The notes under the pieces are model-generated. The model had not been told where the DNA came from. It did no database searches and worked only from the letters and a program-made list of their open reading frames with translations. Both the position numbers and the translations under genes were made by a program. Shown piece after piece: positions 24,219 through 33,660 of a stretch of DNA of 49,992 bases; the stretch's first letter is position 1; the number at the start of each line of letters is the position of its first letter. The stretch is from an uncultured Clostridia bacterium (GTDB lineage Bacteria; Bacillota; Clostridia; Christensenellales; Aristaeellaceae): NCBI GenBank assembly GCA_934630975.1, contig CAKTXH010000004.1, positions 1-49,992 of the forward strand, read 5' to 3'.

Positions 24219-25124
24219 GACGAACTCCGCCATGCAGATATGGAACAAGATCGAAGCATTTTGGATGCGCCCGTCGCGCCCCTGCCCAACCCGGGCGAAG
24301 GCGGCCCCGTCTACTCCGGGGAGGACGACGGCCCGGTTCCGGTGATCCCCTGGCCCAATCCCGACGACGACGGCCACGTTCCCGTCGCGCCCCTGCCGAG
24401 CCCCGGCGAAGGCGGCCCCGTTTCCCCCGGCAACGTCATCCAGCCGCTGCCCGTCCAGCCCCTGCCCACGATTACATACGCCGCCGTTCGCTTCTTGAAT
24501 GCGGCCTACGGCTATCCCGCCTTCCGCGTCTATGTGGGCAACCGTCGGGCGGCCGGCCTGCTGAATTTCGCGTCGCTCTCGGGCTATACGCGCCTAACCA
24601 CGGGCTACCAAACCGTGACCGTCACCGGCACGGACGGCTATATCTACATTCAAAAGACCATCCCGTTCGAATCCGGTGGCCGCTTCACCGTCGTCGTCAT
24701 CAACCGCCCCGGCGGGCTGGATCTCCTGCGCGTCACGGACAATTGCTGCTTTACTTCGTCTCAGGCGGCGCATTTCCGCGTCGGCAACCTCGCCCGAAAC
24801 AGCGGCGCGCTCGACGTGCTCCTGCCCGACGGCCGCGCGGTCTATTCCGACGTGCGCTTTAAGGAGATCACCTCGTTCAAGCGCATCGCGCCCGGCGCTT
24901 ACGAATTCCTCTTCGCCGAGACCAATCAGCTCCCCGCGCCCGCTTATGCGGATATCGAAACGCTGGATTCCGCGTTCATCGGCGCGAATCCGCTTCCCGA
25001 TACCGCCGCGTCGGTCTATCTGCAAGTGACGCGCGGCCGCGCCTATACCGTCTATCTCCTGCAAAGCGGGCAGAGCTATAACGCCGTCAGCCCGCTGGTT
25101 GTGGAGGATGCCCTCAGCAGCTAA
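24183..25124 (+). CDS. DUF4397-like protein with Pro-rich N-terminal region
   Basis: A 313-residue protein. Residues 25-100 are a low-complexity Pro/Gly/Asp region with repeated VAPLPNPGEGGPV-type units. Residues 100-305 contain two beta-rich parts in the style of DUF4397, with the entry VRFLNAAYGYPAFRVYVGNR and FRVGNLARNSGALDVLLPDG. No signal peptide or membrane segment is seen. Proteins of this domain are usually surface or secreted; a spore-surface role is a guess here. The start is uncertain: ATG 24183 has only a weak site, while ATG 24240 lies beyond AGGAGG plus an 8-base hairpin (24208-24230). A strong terminator follows. Confidence 0.75.
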   Translation: MVSGRKEGGGVFDELRHADMEQDRSILDAPVAPLPNPGEGGPVYSGEDDGPVPVIPWPNPDDDGHVPVAPLPSPGEGGPVSPGNVIQPLPVQPLPTITYAAVRFLNAAYGYPAFRVYVGNRRAAGLLNFASLSGYTRLTTGYQTVTVTGTDGYIYIQKTIPFESGGRFTVVVINRPGGLDLLRVTDNCCFTSSQAAHFRVGNLARNSGALDVLLPDGRAVYSDVRFKEITSFKRIAPGAYEFLFAETNQLPAPAYADIETLDSAFIGANPLPDTAASVYLQVTRGRAYTVYLLQSGQSYNAVSPLVVEDALSS

Positions 25125-25143
25125 TCTCTTCCCTATACGTAAA

Positions 25144-25198
25144 ACCCGGCGAGCCGCTTCTTTCAGTCGAAGCAGCCCGCCGGGTCTTTTTTTCTTTT
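25144..25198. terminator. Bidirectional intrinsic terminator
   Basis: Stem ACCCGGCG (25144-25151)/CGCCGGGT (25178-25185) with an inner GCTTC/GAAGC stem. CTTTTTTTCTTTT follows on the plus strand and TTTT on the minus strand. It separates the convergent DUF4397-like gene and the gene ending at 25197. Confidence 0.85.
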
Positions 25199-25811
25199 AC
25201 TTCACCACGCCGATGGCATTCATCTGCGCCGGGATGGACATGGTGGCCACGCCGGTCGTATAGAACGTCGCCATTTCGCCGGCCTGCACCGTTACGCCGT
25301 CCGGCAGGGAAAGCAGCACCTGCGCGCCGCCGTCCGCCGGGGTGACGAGCACGCGGCCATCCTCCTGCACTTCCTCCACCGTGCCTGCCAGCGGATAGAC
25401 GTTGATCGCCAGCGCCGCGGCCTGCGCGGGGATGGAGCGCGTCAGCTTGCCGTCGTAAAGCACCTCGGCATACTGGCCGACCGCCAGCTCGCTCTGCTGA
25501 ATCGCGCCGTCGTAGAGCGTGTCATCCAGCAGGTTGACCTGCACCTTTCCCTGTTCCGTGCCCTCAAGCGTCAGATACTCGTCGGTGATCTCCGTGATCT
25601 GCCCGTGGAGCATGTAAACCTGTGCCATGCCTTCCTCCGTCTCCGCTTCGTCCGTCAGCGCGTCCGCCGCCTGTTCCGGCTCGGTCGTCGTCTCCGGCAC
25701 AGCCGTCGCTTCCGGCTGCACGGCCAGCTTCTTATCGCCCGCGCCCTTCACCGCAAAACCAATGCCTAGAACCACCAGAATCGCTGCCGCGAGCATCATC
25801 CATTTTTTCAT
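25197..25811 (-). CDS. Membrane-anchored protein with two related beta-type repeats
   Basis: A 204-residue protein. It starts KKWMMLAAAILVVLGIGFAV, an uncleaved signal anchor, followed by an acidic Thr/Pro/Glu linker to about residue 65. Two similar segments follow, each opening with a short beta-hairpin region (GQITEITDEYLTLEG; GTVEEVQEDGRVLV) and closing with SIPAQAAALAI or SIPAQMNAIGV. That internal duplication suggests two small beta-barrel domains outside the cell. I know no function. ATG 25811 follows AGGAGG; an upstream in-frame ATG at 25865 lacks a site. A shared terminator lies just past the stop. Confidence 0.7.
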   Translation of the reverse strand: MKKWMMLAAAILVVLGIGFAVKGAGDKKLAVQPEATAVPETTTEPEQAADALTDEAETEEGMAQVYMLHGQITEITDEYLTLEGTEQGKVQVNLLDDTLYDGAIQQSELAVGQYAEVLYDGKLTRSIPAQAAALAINVYPLAGTVEEVQEDGRVLVTPADGGAQVLLSLPDGVTVQAGEMATFYTTGVATMSIPAQMNAIGVVK

Positions 25812-25900
25812 ATCGCTGTCCTCCTGAAACTTTTTTTGAGGTCGAACCACTTTGTTCGATATCATTTAGACGGATGACGCGGCGAAAAAGTTCCCGTTTT

Positions 25901-26611
25901 TCAAAAACTTTTTTCATCGGATGTCGGATAGCCCAATATTCCGACCGTCTGCGTGGTCGGCGCAAAGGTTTTCCCGTTCCACGCCAGCGTCGTAATGAAA
26001 TCGCCCAGCGCGTCCGCGTGATACAGCCCGCTGATCCGCTGCCACGCGACCAGCTCAAGCAGCCCGTTTCGGTTCACATCCGCCGGATAGAGCAGGCTTA
26101 CGGGATCGACGAACCCCTCCTGCGGCTGCTTGAGCGCGCCGTTTTCGTCGTAGAGCTGCGCCAGATAGCCGCTGTCTTTCCCGGCCAGGTCGATGAAATA
26201 CGCCATGCCCGTGTTTTCGCTCTCCGCCCGAACGGCGTATTGGTCGAGGTACCGCACCCGGTAACGCATCTGTTCCGCGTATTCTTCGCTGTCAAACACC
26301 GTTTGATACGCGCCGTTTTGGTACGCGATCACGCTGTACAGCCCAATCGCGCCGCTCGAGCCTGTTTCCAGCGCAATCAGCGCATCCACCCGGTCGCGCG
26401 CCGTCATGCTTCCCAGCACAAGCTGCGGGTCATAGCCGCCGTCGTGCGCCAGCGGGATGCGCACGGTTCGCCCCGTTTTTCCATCCACAATTTCCAGCTC
26501 GATATTCTGCCAATAGGCCGAGCCTGAGCTTTGTTCGCCGGATAAAATCAGGGTTTCCGCTGCGCCGTCGCCCGTCAGGTCGCCCCGCGCGGCTGCAATC
26601 CGTTTCCGCAT
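25901..26611 (-). CDS. Hypothetical protein with FG-GAP/VCBS-like segments
   Basis: A 236-residue protein without clear signal peptide or membrane segment. It opens with the Ca-binding-like motif RGDLTGDGAAETLIL and has a second one in ADVNRNGLLELVAWQ (about residue 180). This is the D-x-N/T-x-D/N-G pattern of VCBS/FG-GAP beta-propeller repeats. Between them lie beta-strand-like stretches (IALETGSSGAIGLYSVIAY). Small proteins of this kind are common and uncharacterised in Clostridia. GGGGGAGAGG precedes the ATG. The downstream gene starts 89 bases after its stop on the same strand, so the two may be cotranscribed. Confidence 0.65.
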   Translation of the reverse strand: MRKRIAAARGDLTGDGAAETLILSGEQSSGSAYWQNIELEIVDGKTGRTVRIPLAHDGGYDPQLVLGSMTARDRVDALIALETGSSGAIGLYSVIAYQNGAYQTVFDSEEYAEQMRYRVRYLDQYAVRAESENTGMAYFIDLAGKDSGYLAQLYDENGALKQPQEGFVDPVSLLYPADVNRNGLLELVAWQRISGLYHADALGDFITTLAWNGKTFAPTTQTVGILGYPTSDEKSF

Positions 26612-26651
26612 AGCCTCTCCCCCTTTTCGGAAGAGCTTATGTCTGCGGGCA

Positions 26652-26677
26652 GAAAAAAAGCCCTCGCAGCGGAGGGC
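26652..26677 (-). terminator. Intrinsic terminator of the HMA-domain gene
   Basis: Minus-strand stem GCCCTC/GAGGGC with a six-base loop followed by TTTTTTT, starting nine bases after the stop codon. Confidence 0.85.
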
Positions 26678-26685
26678 TTCAAGCT

Positions 26686-26946
26686 TTACTTATGCAGGAA
26701 CCCGAACAGGCCCTTCTTTTCATACGGCTCGGTGTGAATCGCGCCAACCTCGTAACCCGTATCGGCGATCACCTTTTTCAGCTTTTCCTCGTCCAGCGGG
26801 TTTTTGCTGATGATCTCCGTCTGGTTCTTGGCGCGGGAGGAATTGACCTTCTCCACATCCGGGAACGCCTTGCGCACCGCGTCGTTGATATGGGCTTCGC
26901 ACATGCCGCACATCATGCCGCTGACTTCAACCGTGATCTTTTCCAT
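26686..26946 (-). CDS. Heavy-metal-associated (HMA) domain protein, CopZ-like copper chaperone
   Basis: An 86-residue cytosolic protein with a ferredoxin-like HMA fold. The metal site is GMMCGMCEAH (Cys13 and Cys16), in the MxCxxC form of copper chaperones and P-type ATPase domains. A Met-x-Gly separates the cysteines. The C-terminal tail GLFGFLHK is added to the usual 65-70 residues. It stands alone, with its own promoter carrying a CsoR-type operator and its own terminator. No copA or csoR is in the window. Copper buffering or delivery is the likely role, though the exact metal is inferred. Confidence 0.88.
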   Translation of the reverse strand: MEKITVEVSGMMCGMCEAHINDAVRKAFPDVEKVNSSRAKNQTEIISKNPLDEEKLKKVIADTGYEVGAIHTEPYEKKGLFGFLHK

Positions 26947-26996
26947 CTATGAACACTCCTTTTTCAATTAGCAGAAGCTAACGTTTTTGCGTCCAT

Positions 26997-27025
26997 AGCA
27001 TACACCCCCCAGGGGTATTTGTCAA
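26997..27025 (-). promoter_or_regulatory. CsoR-type operator in the HMA gene promoter
   Basis: On the minus strand TTGACA (27020-27025) and TATGCT (26997-27002) are 17 bases apart. Between and partly over them lies ATACCCCTGGGGGGTGTA (27001-27018), a G/C-tract inverted repeat like the operators of CsoR copper repressors. Binding there would block RNA polymerase until copper releases it. Confidence 0.75.
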
Positions 27026-27037
27026 TATCCAAATGCA

Positions 27038-27082
27038 GAAAAAAATCCTCATATCCGTCGTCGTTCAGGCGCGGATATGAGG
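27038..27082 (-). terminator. Intrinsic terminator after clpX
   Basis: Minus-strand stem CCTCATATCCG/CGGATATGAGG (27082-27072 with 27057-27047), followed by ATTTTTTT. It ends the tig-clpP-clpX operon and insulates the HMA gene. Confidence 0.9.
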
Positions 27083-27095
27083 AAAGTATGATTTT

Positions 27096-28415
<1,320 letters not shown>

Positions 28416-28461
28416 TTCGCACCTCAGAAAACATTGATTTCACGTCTTGGCCGAAAAGCAA

Positions 28462-28490
28462 TTCTCCCCTCCCTTTTCGGGAAGGGAGAA
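28462..28490. repeat. Hairpin between clpP and clpX
   Basis: TTCTCCCCTCCC (28462-28473) pairs with GGGAAGGGAGAA (28479-28490) around a short TTTTC-type loop. No T-run follows directly, so it is more likely an mRNA-stability element or a dispersed repeat than a full terminator. It may set clpX below clpP levels. Confidence 0.6.
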
Positions 28491-28499
28491 CGCTTTCGC

Positions 28500-29105
28500 T
28501 TACTTTTTGCGCGGCTGGTAGATTTCGTCGATGATGCCGTAGGCCAGCGCCTCTTCGGCGGTCATGAAGTAATCGCGTTCCACGTCGCGCTCGATGCGCT
28601 CCAACGGCTGACGGGTCATTTCGCTCATCAGCTTATTCATCTTGCCCTTGGTGCGCAGCAGCCACTGGGCGTGCAGCTGCACGTCGGTGGCCTGTCCGCT
28701 CGCGCCGCCGCTGGGCTGGTGAATCATCACTTCGCTGTTGGGCAGAGCAAGGCGCATGCCGGGTTCGCCCGCCATCAGCAGGAACGCGCCCATCGAGGCG
28801 GCCATGCCGAGGCAGACGGTGCGGATTTTCGGCTTGACGTAGCGCATGGTGTCAAAAATCGCCATGCCGTCGGTCACGCTGCCGCCCGGGCTGTTGATGT
28901 ACATGGAGATATCGGCGTCCGGGTCTTCCATTTCCAGGAAGAGAAGCTGGGCGACGATGCTGTTGGCCAGCGCTTCGTTCACCTCGCCGCGCAGAAAGAC
29001 CACGCGGTCTTTGAGCAGGCGGGAGTAAACGTCATAAGAACGTTCGCCGTAAGGCGTCTTTTCAATGACGCTGGGTTCAAAGTAATAGCTGTTGTTGGTC
29101 ATCAT
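28500..29105 (-). CDS. clpP: ATP-dependent Clp protease proteolytic subunit ClpP
   Basis: A 201-residue serine protease forming the 14-mer barrel that degrades proteins unfolded by ClpX. The triad is visible: Ser104 (GMAASMGAF), His129 (VMIHQPSGG) and Asp178 (ERDYFM). The N-terminal axial-loop segment and handle region are complete. The first of two tandem ATG codons (29105) follows AAGGAGG by five bases. It lies 32 bases after tig and 84 bases ahead of clpX. Confidence 0.97.
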   Translation of the reverse strand: MMTNNSYYFEPSVIEKTPYGERSYDVYSRLLKDRVVFLRGEVNEALANSIVAQLLFLEMEDPDADISMYINSPGGSVTDGMAIFDTMRYVKPKIRTVCLGMAASMGAFLLMAGEPGMRLALPNSEVMIHQPSGGASGQATDVQLHAQWLLRTKGKMNKLMSEMTRQPLERIERDVERDYFMTAEEALAYGIIDEIYQPRKK

Positions 29106-29137
29106 GGACGCCTCCTTAACAGGCGTTGATTTTGTGA

Positions 29138-30424
29138 TTACTCGGCCTTCGCGTTGTCGCAGAGGAACTTCACGGCCTTGTCGCGGATCACGTCGGCCTT
29201 GAAATACTCGCGGTCGCCTTCGGTCAGGTTCTTCTTCAGATCCTCGACGTTCTGGCCGATCTGCTTGGCAAACTTTTCGATCTCCGCGTCGATCTCTTCC
29301 TCGGTCGCCTCGAACTTCTCGGCGTTCTCGACCGCCTCGAGCACGAGGTTCGCGCGCACGCTCTTCTCGGCCTGATCGCGGTACTGGTTGCGGAAGCTCT
29401 TCTCATCCTGGCCGGTGTACTTCATGAAGTCGGCGAGCTTGAGGCCCTGCTGAGCCAGACGCGCTTCGAAGTTGCGAACCATAGAGTCAATCTGACGCTC
29501 GACCATCGCGTCCGGGATCTCGACGGTGGCGTTGGCCATGACCTTCTCGATCACCGCGTTGGTGAACGCATTGTTGTCGCGCTCGGCCGCCTGAGCTTCC
29601 AGTTTGGCGCGAACGTCGGCCTTGTATGCATCCAGCGTGTCGAACTCGCTGATGTCCTTGGCGAAATCGTCGTCAAGCGCCGGGAGCTGGGTCTCAGTGA
29701 TGCTGTTGACCTTCACGTGGAAAACAGCTTCCTTGCCCGCCAGGTCGGGCGCATGGTACTCGGTCGGGAAGGTGACGTTCAGATCCTTCTCCTCGCCGAT
29801 GTTCATGCCGACCATCTGCTCTTCAAAGCCCGGGATGAAGGTGTGGCTGCCGATCTTGAGGGTCTGGCCCTCGGCGGTGCCGCCGGCGAACTTCACGCCG
29901 TCCACGCTGCCGGAGTAATCGAGGTTCACGGTGTCGCCTTCGGCAACCGCGCGGTCGTCAACGGCGACCTCGGCGGCCTGCTTGTTGCGCTCCTTCTCAA
30001 CCTCGGCGTTCACGTCGTCCTCGGTCACGAGGGAATGCTCCTTCTTGACCTCGACGCCCTTGTACTCGCCCAGGGTCACGTCCGGCTTGACGAACACTTC
30101 GCAGGTGAACTGCAGGTTCTTGCCGGTGCCGATCTGCTGGATATCGACCTGCGGACGATCGACGACTTCGAGCTTGTTCTCGTCGATGGCCGGGCCATAA
30201 ACCTCGTCAAAGATCAGTTCGAAGGCCTCGTCATAGAAGATGCCCTCGCCGTACATGGTCTCAATCATCTTGCGCGGGGCGTGTCCCTTGCGGAAGCCGG
30301 GGATCGCGACCTGGCCGCGCACCTTGATGTATGCCTTGCCCATCGCCTCGTCGAACTTGGCCGCGTCGATGTCAAAGGAAAGTTTCACCTTATTGCTGGA
30401 AATCTTTTCAACAGTGGTGCTCAT
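29138..30424 (-). CDS. tig: Trigger factor
   Basis: A 428-residue ribosome-bound chaperone and prolyl isomerase. The N-terminal ribosome-binding domain has GFRKGHAPRKMIE (the GFRxGxxP signature). The central FKBP-like domain spans about residues 150-240 (GDTVNLDYSG and FIPGFEEQMVGM). The helical C-terminal arms follow. Length is typical. AGAGGAG precedes the ATG. It is the first gene of an operon with clpP and clpX, under a near-consensus sigma-A promoter 60 bases upstream. Confidence 0.97.
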   Translation of the reverse strand: MSTTVEKISSNKVKLSFDIDAAKFDEAMGKAYIKVRGQVAIPGFRKGHAPRKMIETMYGEGIFYDEAFELIFDEVYGPAIDENKLEVVDRPQVDIQQIGTGKNLQFTCEVFVKPDVTLGEYKGVEVKKEHSLVTEDDVNAEVEKERNKQAAEVAVDDRAVAEGDTVNLDYSGSVDGVKFAGGTAEGQTLKIGSHTFIPGFEEQMVGMNIGEEKDLNVTFPTEYHAPDLAGKEAVFHVKVNSITETQLPALDDDFAKDISEFDTLDAYKADVRAKLEAQAAERDNNAFTNAVIEKVMANATVEIPDAMVERQIDSMVRNFEARLAQQGLKLADFMKYTGQDEKSFRNQYRDQAEKSVRANLVLEAVENAEKFEATEEEIDAEIEKFAKQIGQNVEDLKKNLTEGDREYFKADVIRDKAVKFLCDNAKAE

Positions 30425-30483
30425 GATCTTATGCTCCTCTACGGTAATGGTTGCGCCCCGGAAATCCCAAAACGCTATCCTAT

Positions 30484-30512
30484 ATTATAGCACGGGGCTG
30501 ATGGCTTTTCAA
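30484..30512 (-). promoter_or_regulatory. Sigma-A promoter of tig-clpP-clpX
   Basis: Minus strand TTGAAA (30507-30512) and TATAAT (30484-30489) with 17-base spacing, giving a leader of about 55 bases before tig. No CtsR-type direct repeat was noticed. Confidence 0.8.
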
Positions 30513-30656
30513 TCCTCAATCCGTGGTATTGAAGCGTTTTTTTGCTGTTTTCGGTCTTTTTTCTTCCGCCTTTCTGTTTTTTATGCCACGCCCTGCTTTT
30601 TTATGCGCGTAGGTTTGATCTTTTCGGGGCAGGCTAAACCAAAAAGGAGGCGCGTC

Positions 30657-32429
30657 ATGTCCCTGCTCTGCGTTCTTACCGCCTCGCCGCGCACATCCGC
30701 ACAGGTGCGCGGTCTGGCCCGCCGTCTGCTGGCCATGCGTGCCTGCGCGGATGCGCTGCTGCTTCTGTGCGATCTGCCGGATGCCTTCGCCGAGGTCATG
30801 CCGGAGGATGCGCCGCTGCTGCGCGCGCTGCAATCCACCGTGATGGCTGCCGACGCGCGCCGGCCGGGGTGCTTTCTGCTGCTCGTCCGCAAACGCGTTT
30901 GGGATGACGCGGCGCGGCTGTATCTGGGCGAAAGCCAGCCGCTTCGGCCCATGCAGACCGTCGCCGCCCTGCTCGATCACGGCCACGCGCCGTCCGCGTT
31001 CGCCGCCGCCAGCTTTTCGCCCGCGTCGCTCGCCGGGCAGTTTTCCGATGTGCTCTTCTGTCCCGCCGACGTCTCCTGCGCGCCGGATGTTCCCCACCGC
31101 ATGCTCGCCGCGCTGGATGATTCCGGCCTGCTGGCCGCGCGCATCCTGCCTCCGCTGGCCGACGACGCGCCGCTGCTGAACCGTCTGCTGGATTTTTCCT
31201 TTTCGGAATCGCTGGCCGCGCTGGATGATCATCTTGCTCGCCGCCGTCGCGCGCGCCTTGTCTCCGGCGTTTTACTGGCCTCCTCCAAGGCGTTTTCCGC
31301 GCTCGAAAAAGCTTCCTGGCCGGACGCCTGCCCCTTGTGGCATGAATCCGCCTTCGTGACGGATGCGTCCCCCTCCCTGCAAAGCGCTTTGCAGCGGACG
31401 CGCCGCGATTTGGATGCGCTCTTCCGCCTGCCCGCGCCGACGGCCCTGCAAAGGCTGATGCGCGTTGCCCCGATGCTTCGGCTCTTTCTGCTCTTTCTCG
31501 CCGCCGCGACGGGCTGGGCATGGCTCGCCGTGCTGACGCTGCTCGAGCCTTACGCCCTGCTGCATCCGCGCATGCTCCCCGCCGCGCTCGCGCGTATCGC
31601 GTTTCTGCCGATAACGGCGGTTTGCGCGTTCAACGCGTTTTTTGCGCATCGGCTGGCGCGTTCGCCGCTCCTGCGCGTCCGCTTTCCGAAAGGCGCGCAG
31701 ACCCCGGCGGCCTGCGCCGTCTGCGGCGCGGCGCTGCTCCCCGCCGCGTTGATCAGCCTGCACGCGCTCACGCCGCTGTTCGTCGTCTCGCTGCTCTGGC
31801 TGGCCGCGCCGCCGCTGTTCCGCGCGCTGAATTCGCCGGAAACCGAGCGCATCCCGCTCAGCGAAGCCGAGCGCGCGCAGCTTCTCCGCCTTGCCCGGGA
31901 AGCGTTTGACGCGCCCATCGACCACGCCGCGCCCGGCTTGGCGATGCTCGCCGCCTGCGGCGGGTGCATGCTCGCTTTTTTAGAGCCGGACGAGGCCGCG
32001 CGGCGGATGCAGGCTCTTCTGCCGGATTTGCAGAAGCGCCCGCTGAGCGCGCACGAAACCGCCTGCGCGCTTTCTGCCGCGCAGTACATCCGTGAGCGCA
32101 TGGGCGACTGCGACGCGGCGCTCCGTGAGCTTCCGGCGCAGATTGAGCGGGCCTGCGCCCCGGAAGACGCGGCTCTATGGATTGCCGATATTCTGGATGG
32201 CGCGCAGGAACGCAGCGCGCTGTTTCTGCCCCTTTGCCGGGTTCGCGCCCCCTGTTTCGTCACCCATCCGCACGGCTTTCTTGCCCCGCCGGACAAAGCA
32301 AAAACGCCCGACGATGCGTGGGCGTTTCTGATGTTCTGCGACGCGCTTTGCGCGCACGCGTTTTATCCGCTTTTTTGGCGTTCTCCCGTCGCCGCTCCGT
32401 ATCGAAGCCGGGTTACGCTCGGTTTCTGA
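30657..32429 (+). CDS. Membrane protein resembling a degenerate cyclic beta-glucan synthase (GT84/NdvB-like)
   Basis: A 590-residue Ala/Leu/Arg-rich protein. Residues 1-260 follow the pattern of the GT84 part of NdvB-like proteins: PGCFLLLVRKRVWDDAARLYLG resembles the R-x-R-x-W block and FSDVLFCPADVSCAPD the nucleotide-binding region, with the first Asp replaced. About four membrane segments lie near 266-420. The remainder (IPLSEAERAQLLRLAREAF) resembles the linker that precedes GH94 phosphorylase domains, but no GH94 domain follows. Such proteins normally exceed 2,500 residues, so this would be a short, probably inactive relative. AAGGAGG precedes the ATG at 30657. It overlaps the convergent U32 gene by 17 bases. 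The family link is tentative. Confidence 0.6.
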   Translation: MSLLCVLTASPRTSAQVRGLARRLLAMRACADALLLLCDLPDAFAEVMPEDAPLLRALQSTVMAADARRPGCFLLLVRKRVWDDAARLYLGESQPLRPMQTVAALLDHGHAPSAFAAASFSPASLAGQFSDVLFCPADVSCAPDVPHRMLAALDDSGLLAARILPPLADDAPLLNRLLDFSFSESLAALDDHLARRRRARLVSGVLLASSKAFSALEKASWPDACPLWHESAFVTDASPSLQSALQRTRRDLDALFRLPAPTALQRLMRVAPMLRLFLLFLAAATGWAWLAVLTLLEPYALLHPRMLPAALARIAFLPITAVCAFNAFFAHRLARSPLLRVRFPKGAQTPAACAVCGAALLPAALISLHALTPLFVVSLLWLAAPPLFRALNSPETERIPLSEAERAQLLRLAREAFDAPIDHAAPGLAMLAACGGCMLAFLEPDEAARRMQALLPDLQKRPLSAHETACALSAAQYIRERMGDCDAALRELPAQIERACAPEDAALWIADILDGAQERSALFLPLCRVRAPCFVTHPHGFLAPPDKAKTPDDAWAFLMFCDALCAHAFYPLFWRSPVAAPYRSRVTLGF

Positions 32430-33648
32430 CCGGGCCGCGCAGCATGTCGCCCGCCTGCAATTTGCCGCCGCAGGGGATGCGCACCCGCTCCATCGGGATG
32501 TTCACCACGCCGACGTGCTCGCCCGTCCGTTCGAGCACAATGTCCTCGATGACCAGCTTCTCGCTCCCCTTCGGCGTGACCGTTTCCAGCTCATCGCCGA
32601 CAAAGAAGCGGTTCTTCATCTCCACCAGCGCCTCGCCGCCTGATGCGTCCAGCACATAGCCCATGTATTCCGCTTCCTGCGTCACGCCGACCGCCTCGCC
32701 GCAGACTTTCGGCTGGCCGAAATAGAAGCCCGTGTCATAAACGCGGTGGCTGATCTTGTCCAGTTCCCCGCGCAGCCGCTTTTGCAGCGCCGTGTCCGCC
32801 TTGTACCCCGCCGGATCTTTCGCATACGTGTCCATCGCCCGGCGGTATGCGCCCACGACCGTCGCGATGTAAATTTCCGTCTTCATCCGCCCTTCGATCT
32901 TGAAACAGCATACGCCGCTTTCCATCAGCCGCGGCAGGTGCTCCATCATGCAGATGTCCCGGCTGGAGAGAATCGCCGTGCCGCGCTCGTCCTCTTCGAT
33001 GGGCATGGCCTCCTCCGGCCTTGTCCGCTCGCGCAGGGTGTACGTCCATCGGCAGGGCTGGCTGCATGCGCCGCGGTTCGCGCTCCGCCCGTTCAGGAAG
33101 CTGGAAAGCATGCACCGCCCGGAATACGACATGCACGCCGCGCCGTGGATAAACGTTTCCAGCTCGATTTCGTCCCCGACCGCCGCGCTCATCGCCTCGA
33201 TCTGGTCAAACGTCATCTCCCGCGCCAGCACGACGCGTTTCGCGCCCAGCGCCTTATAGACGCGCGCGGATTCGCTGTTCGTCGTGCTCGCCTGCGTGCT
33301 CACGTGCACGTCCAGCCCCGGCACTTTCCGCGCAATACGCGCAATCGCGCCGAGATCGGAAACAATCGCCGCGTCCACGCCCATGTCGCGCGCCATCTTC
33401 GCCGTGCGCACCATGCCGTCCAAATCGCCGTCAAAGGCGAAGATGTTCAACGTCAGATTGACCTGCGCGCCCGCCGCGTGTGCCAGCCGCACGGCTTCCT
33501 CAAGCTGCTTTTCGTCGAAATTGTTCGCCTGCGCGCGCAGGCCGTATTGTTTCGCGCCACAATAAACGGCGTCTGCACCGAAGCGCAGCGCCGTTTGAAG
33601 CGCCCTCATGTTGCCCGCAGGCGCGAGCAGCGAAGGCATTGTTTTCAT
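32413..33648 (-). CDS. trhP: U32-family peptidase-like protein (tRNA 5-hydroxyuridine synthesis, TrhP type)
   Basis: A 411-residue protein of the collagenase-like U32 group. The defining signature is ETFIHGAACMSYSGRCMLSS, followed by NRGACSQPCRWTY, whose cysteines serve iron-sulfur or related chemistry. The N-terminus LLAPAGNMRALQTALRFGADAVYCG forms a TIM barrel. The C-terminal beta domain (about 340-411) matches TrhP-type proteins, which with prephenate hydroxylate tRNA uridine 34 and are not proteases. It is last in the rnj-ylbF-mltG operon, 12 bases after mltG. The TrhP label is by family resemblance. Confidence 0.85.
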   Translation of the reverse strand: MKTMPSLLAPAGNMRALQTALRFGADAVYCGAKQYGLRAQANNFDEKQLEEAVRLAHAAGAQVNLTLNIFAFDGDLDGMVRTAKMARDMGVDAAIVSDLGAIARIARKVPGLDVHVSTQASTTNSESARVYKALGAKRVVLAREMTFDQIEAMSAAVGDEIELETFIHGAACMSYSGRCMLSSFLNGRSANRGACSQPCRWTYTLRERTRPEEAMPIEEDERGTAILSSRDICMMEHLPRLMESGVCCFKIEGRMKTEIYIATVVGAYRRAMDTYAKDPAGYKADTALQKRLRGELDKISHRVYDTGFYFGQPKVCGEAVGVTQEAEYMGYVLDASGGEALVEMKNRFFVGDELETVTPKGSEKLVIEDIVLERTGEHVGVVNIPMERVRIPCGGKLQAGDMLRGPVRNRA

Positions 33649-33660
33649 CTTGTCCTCCGA

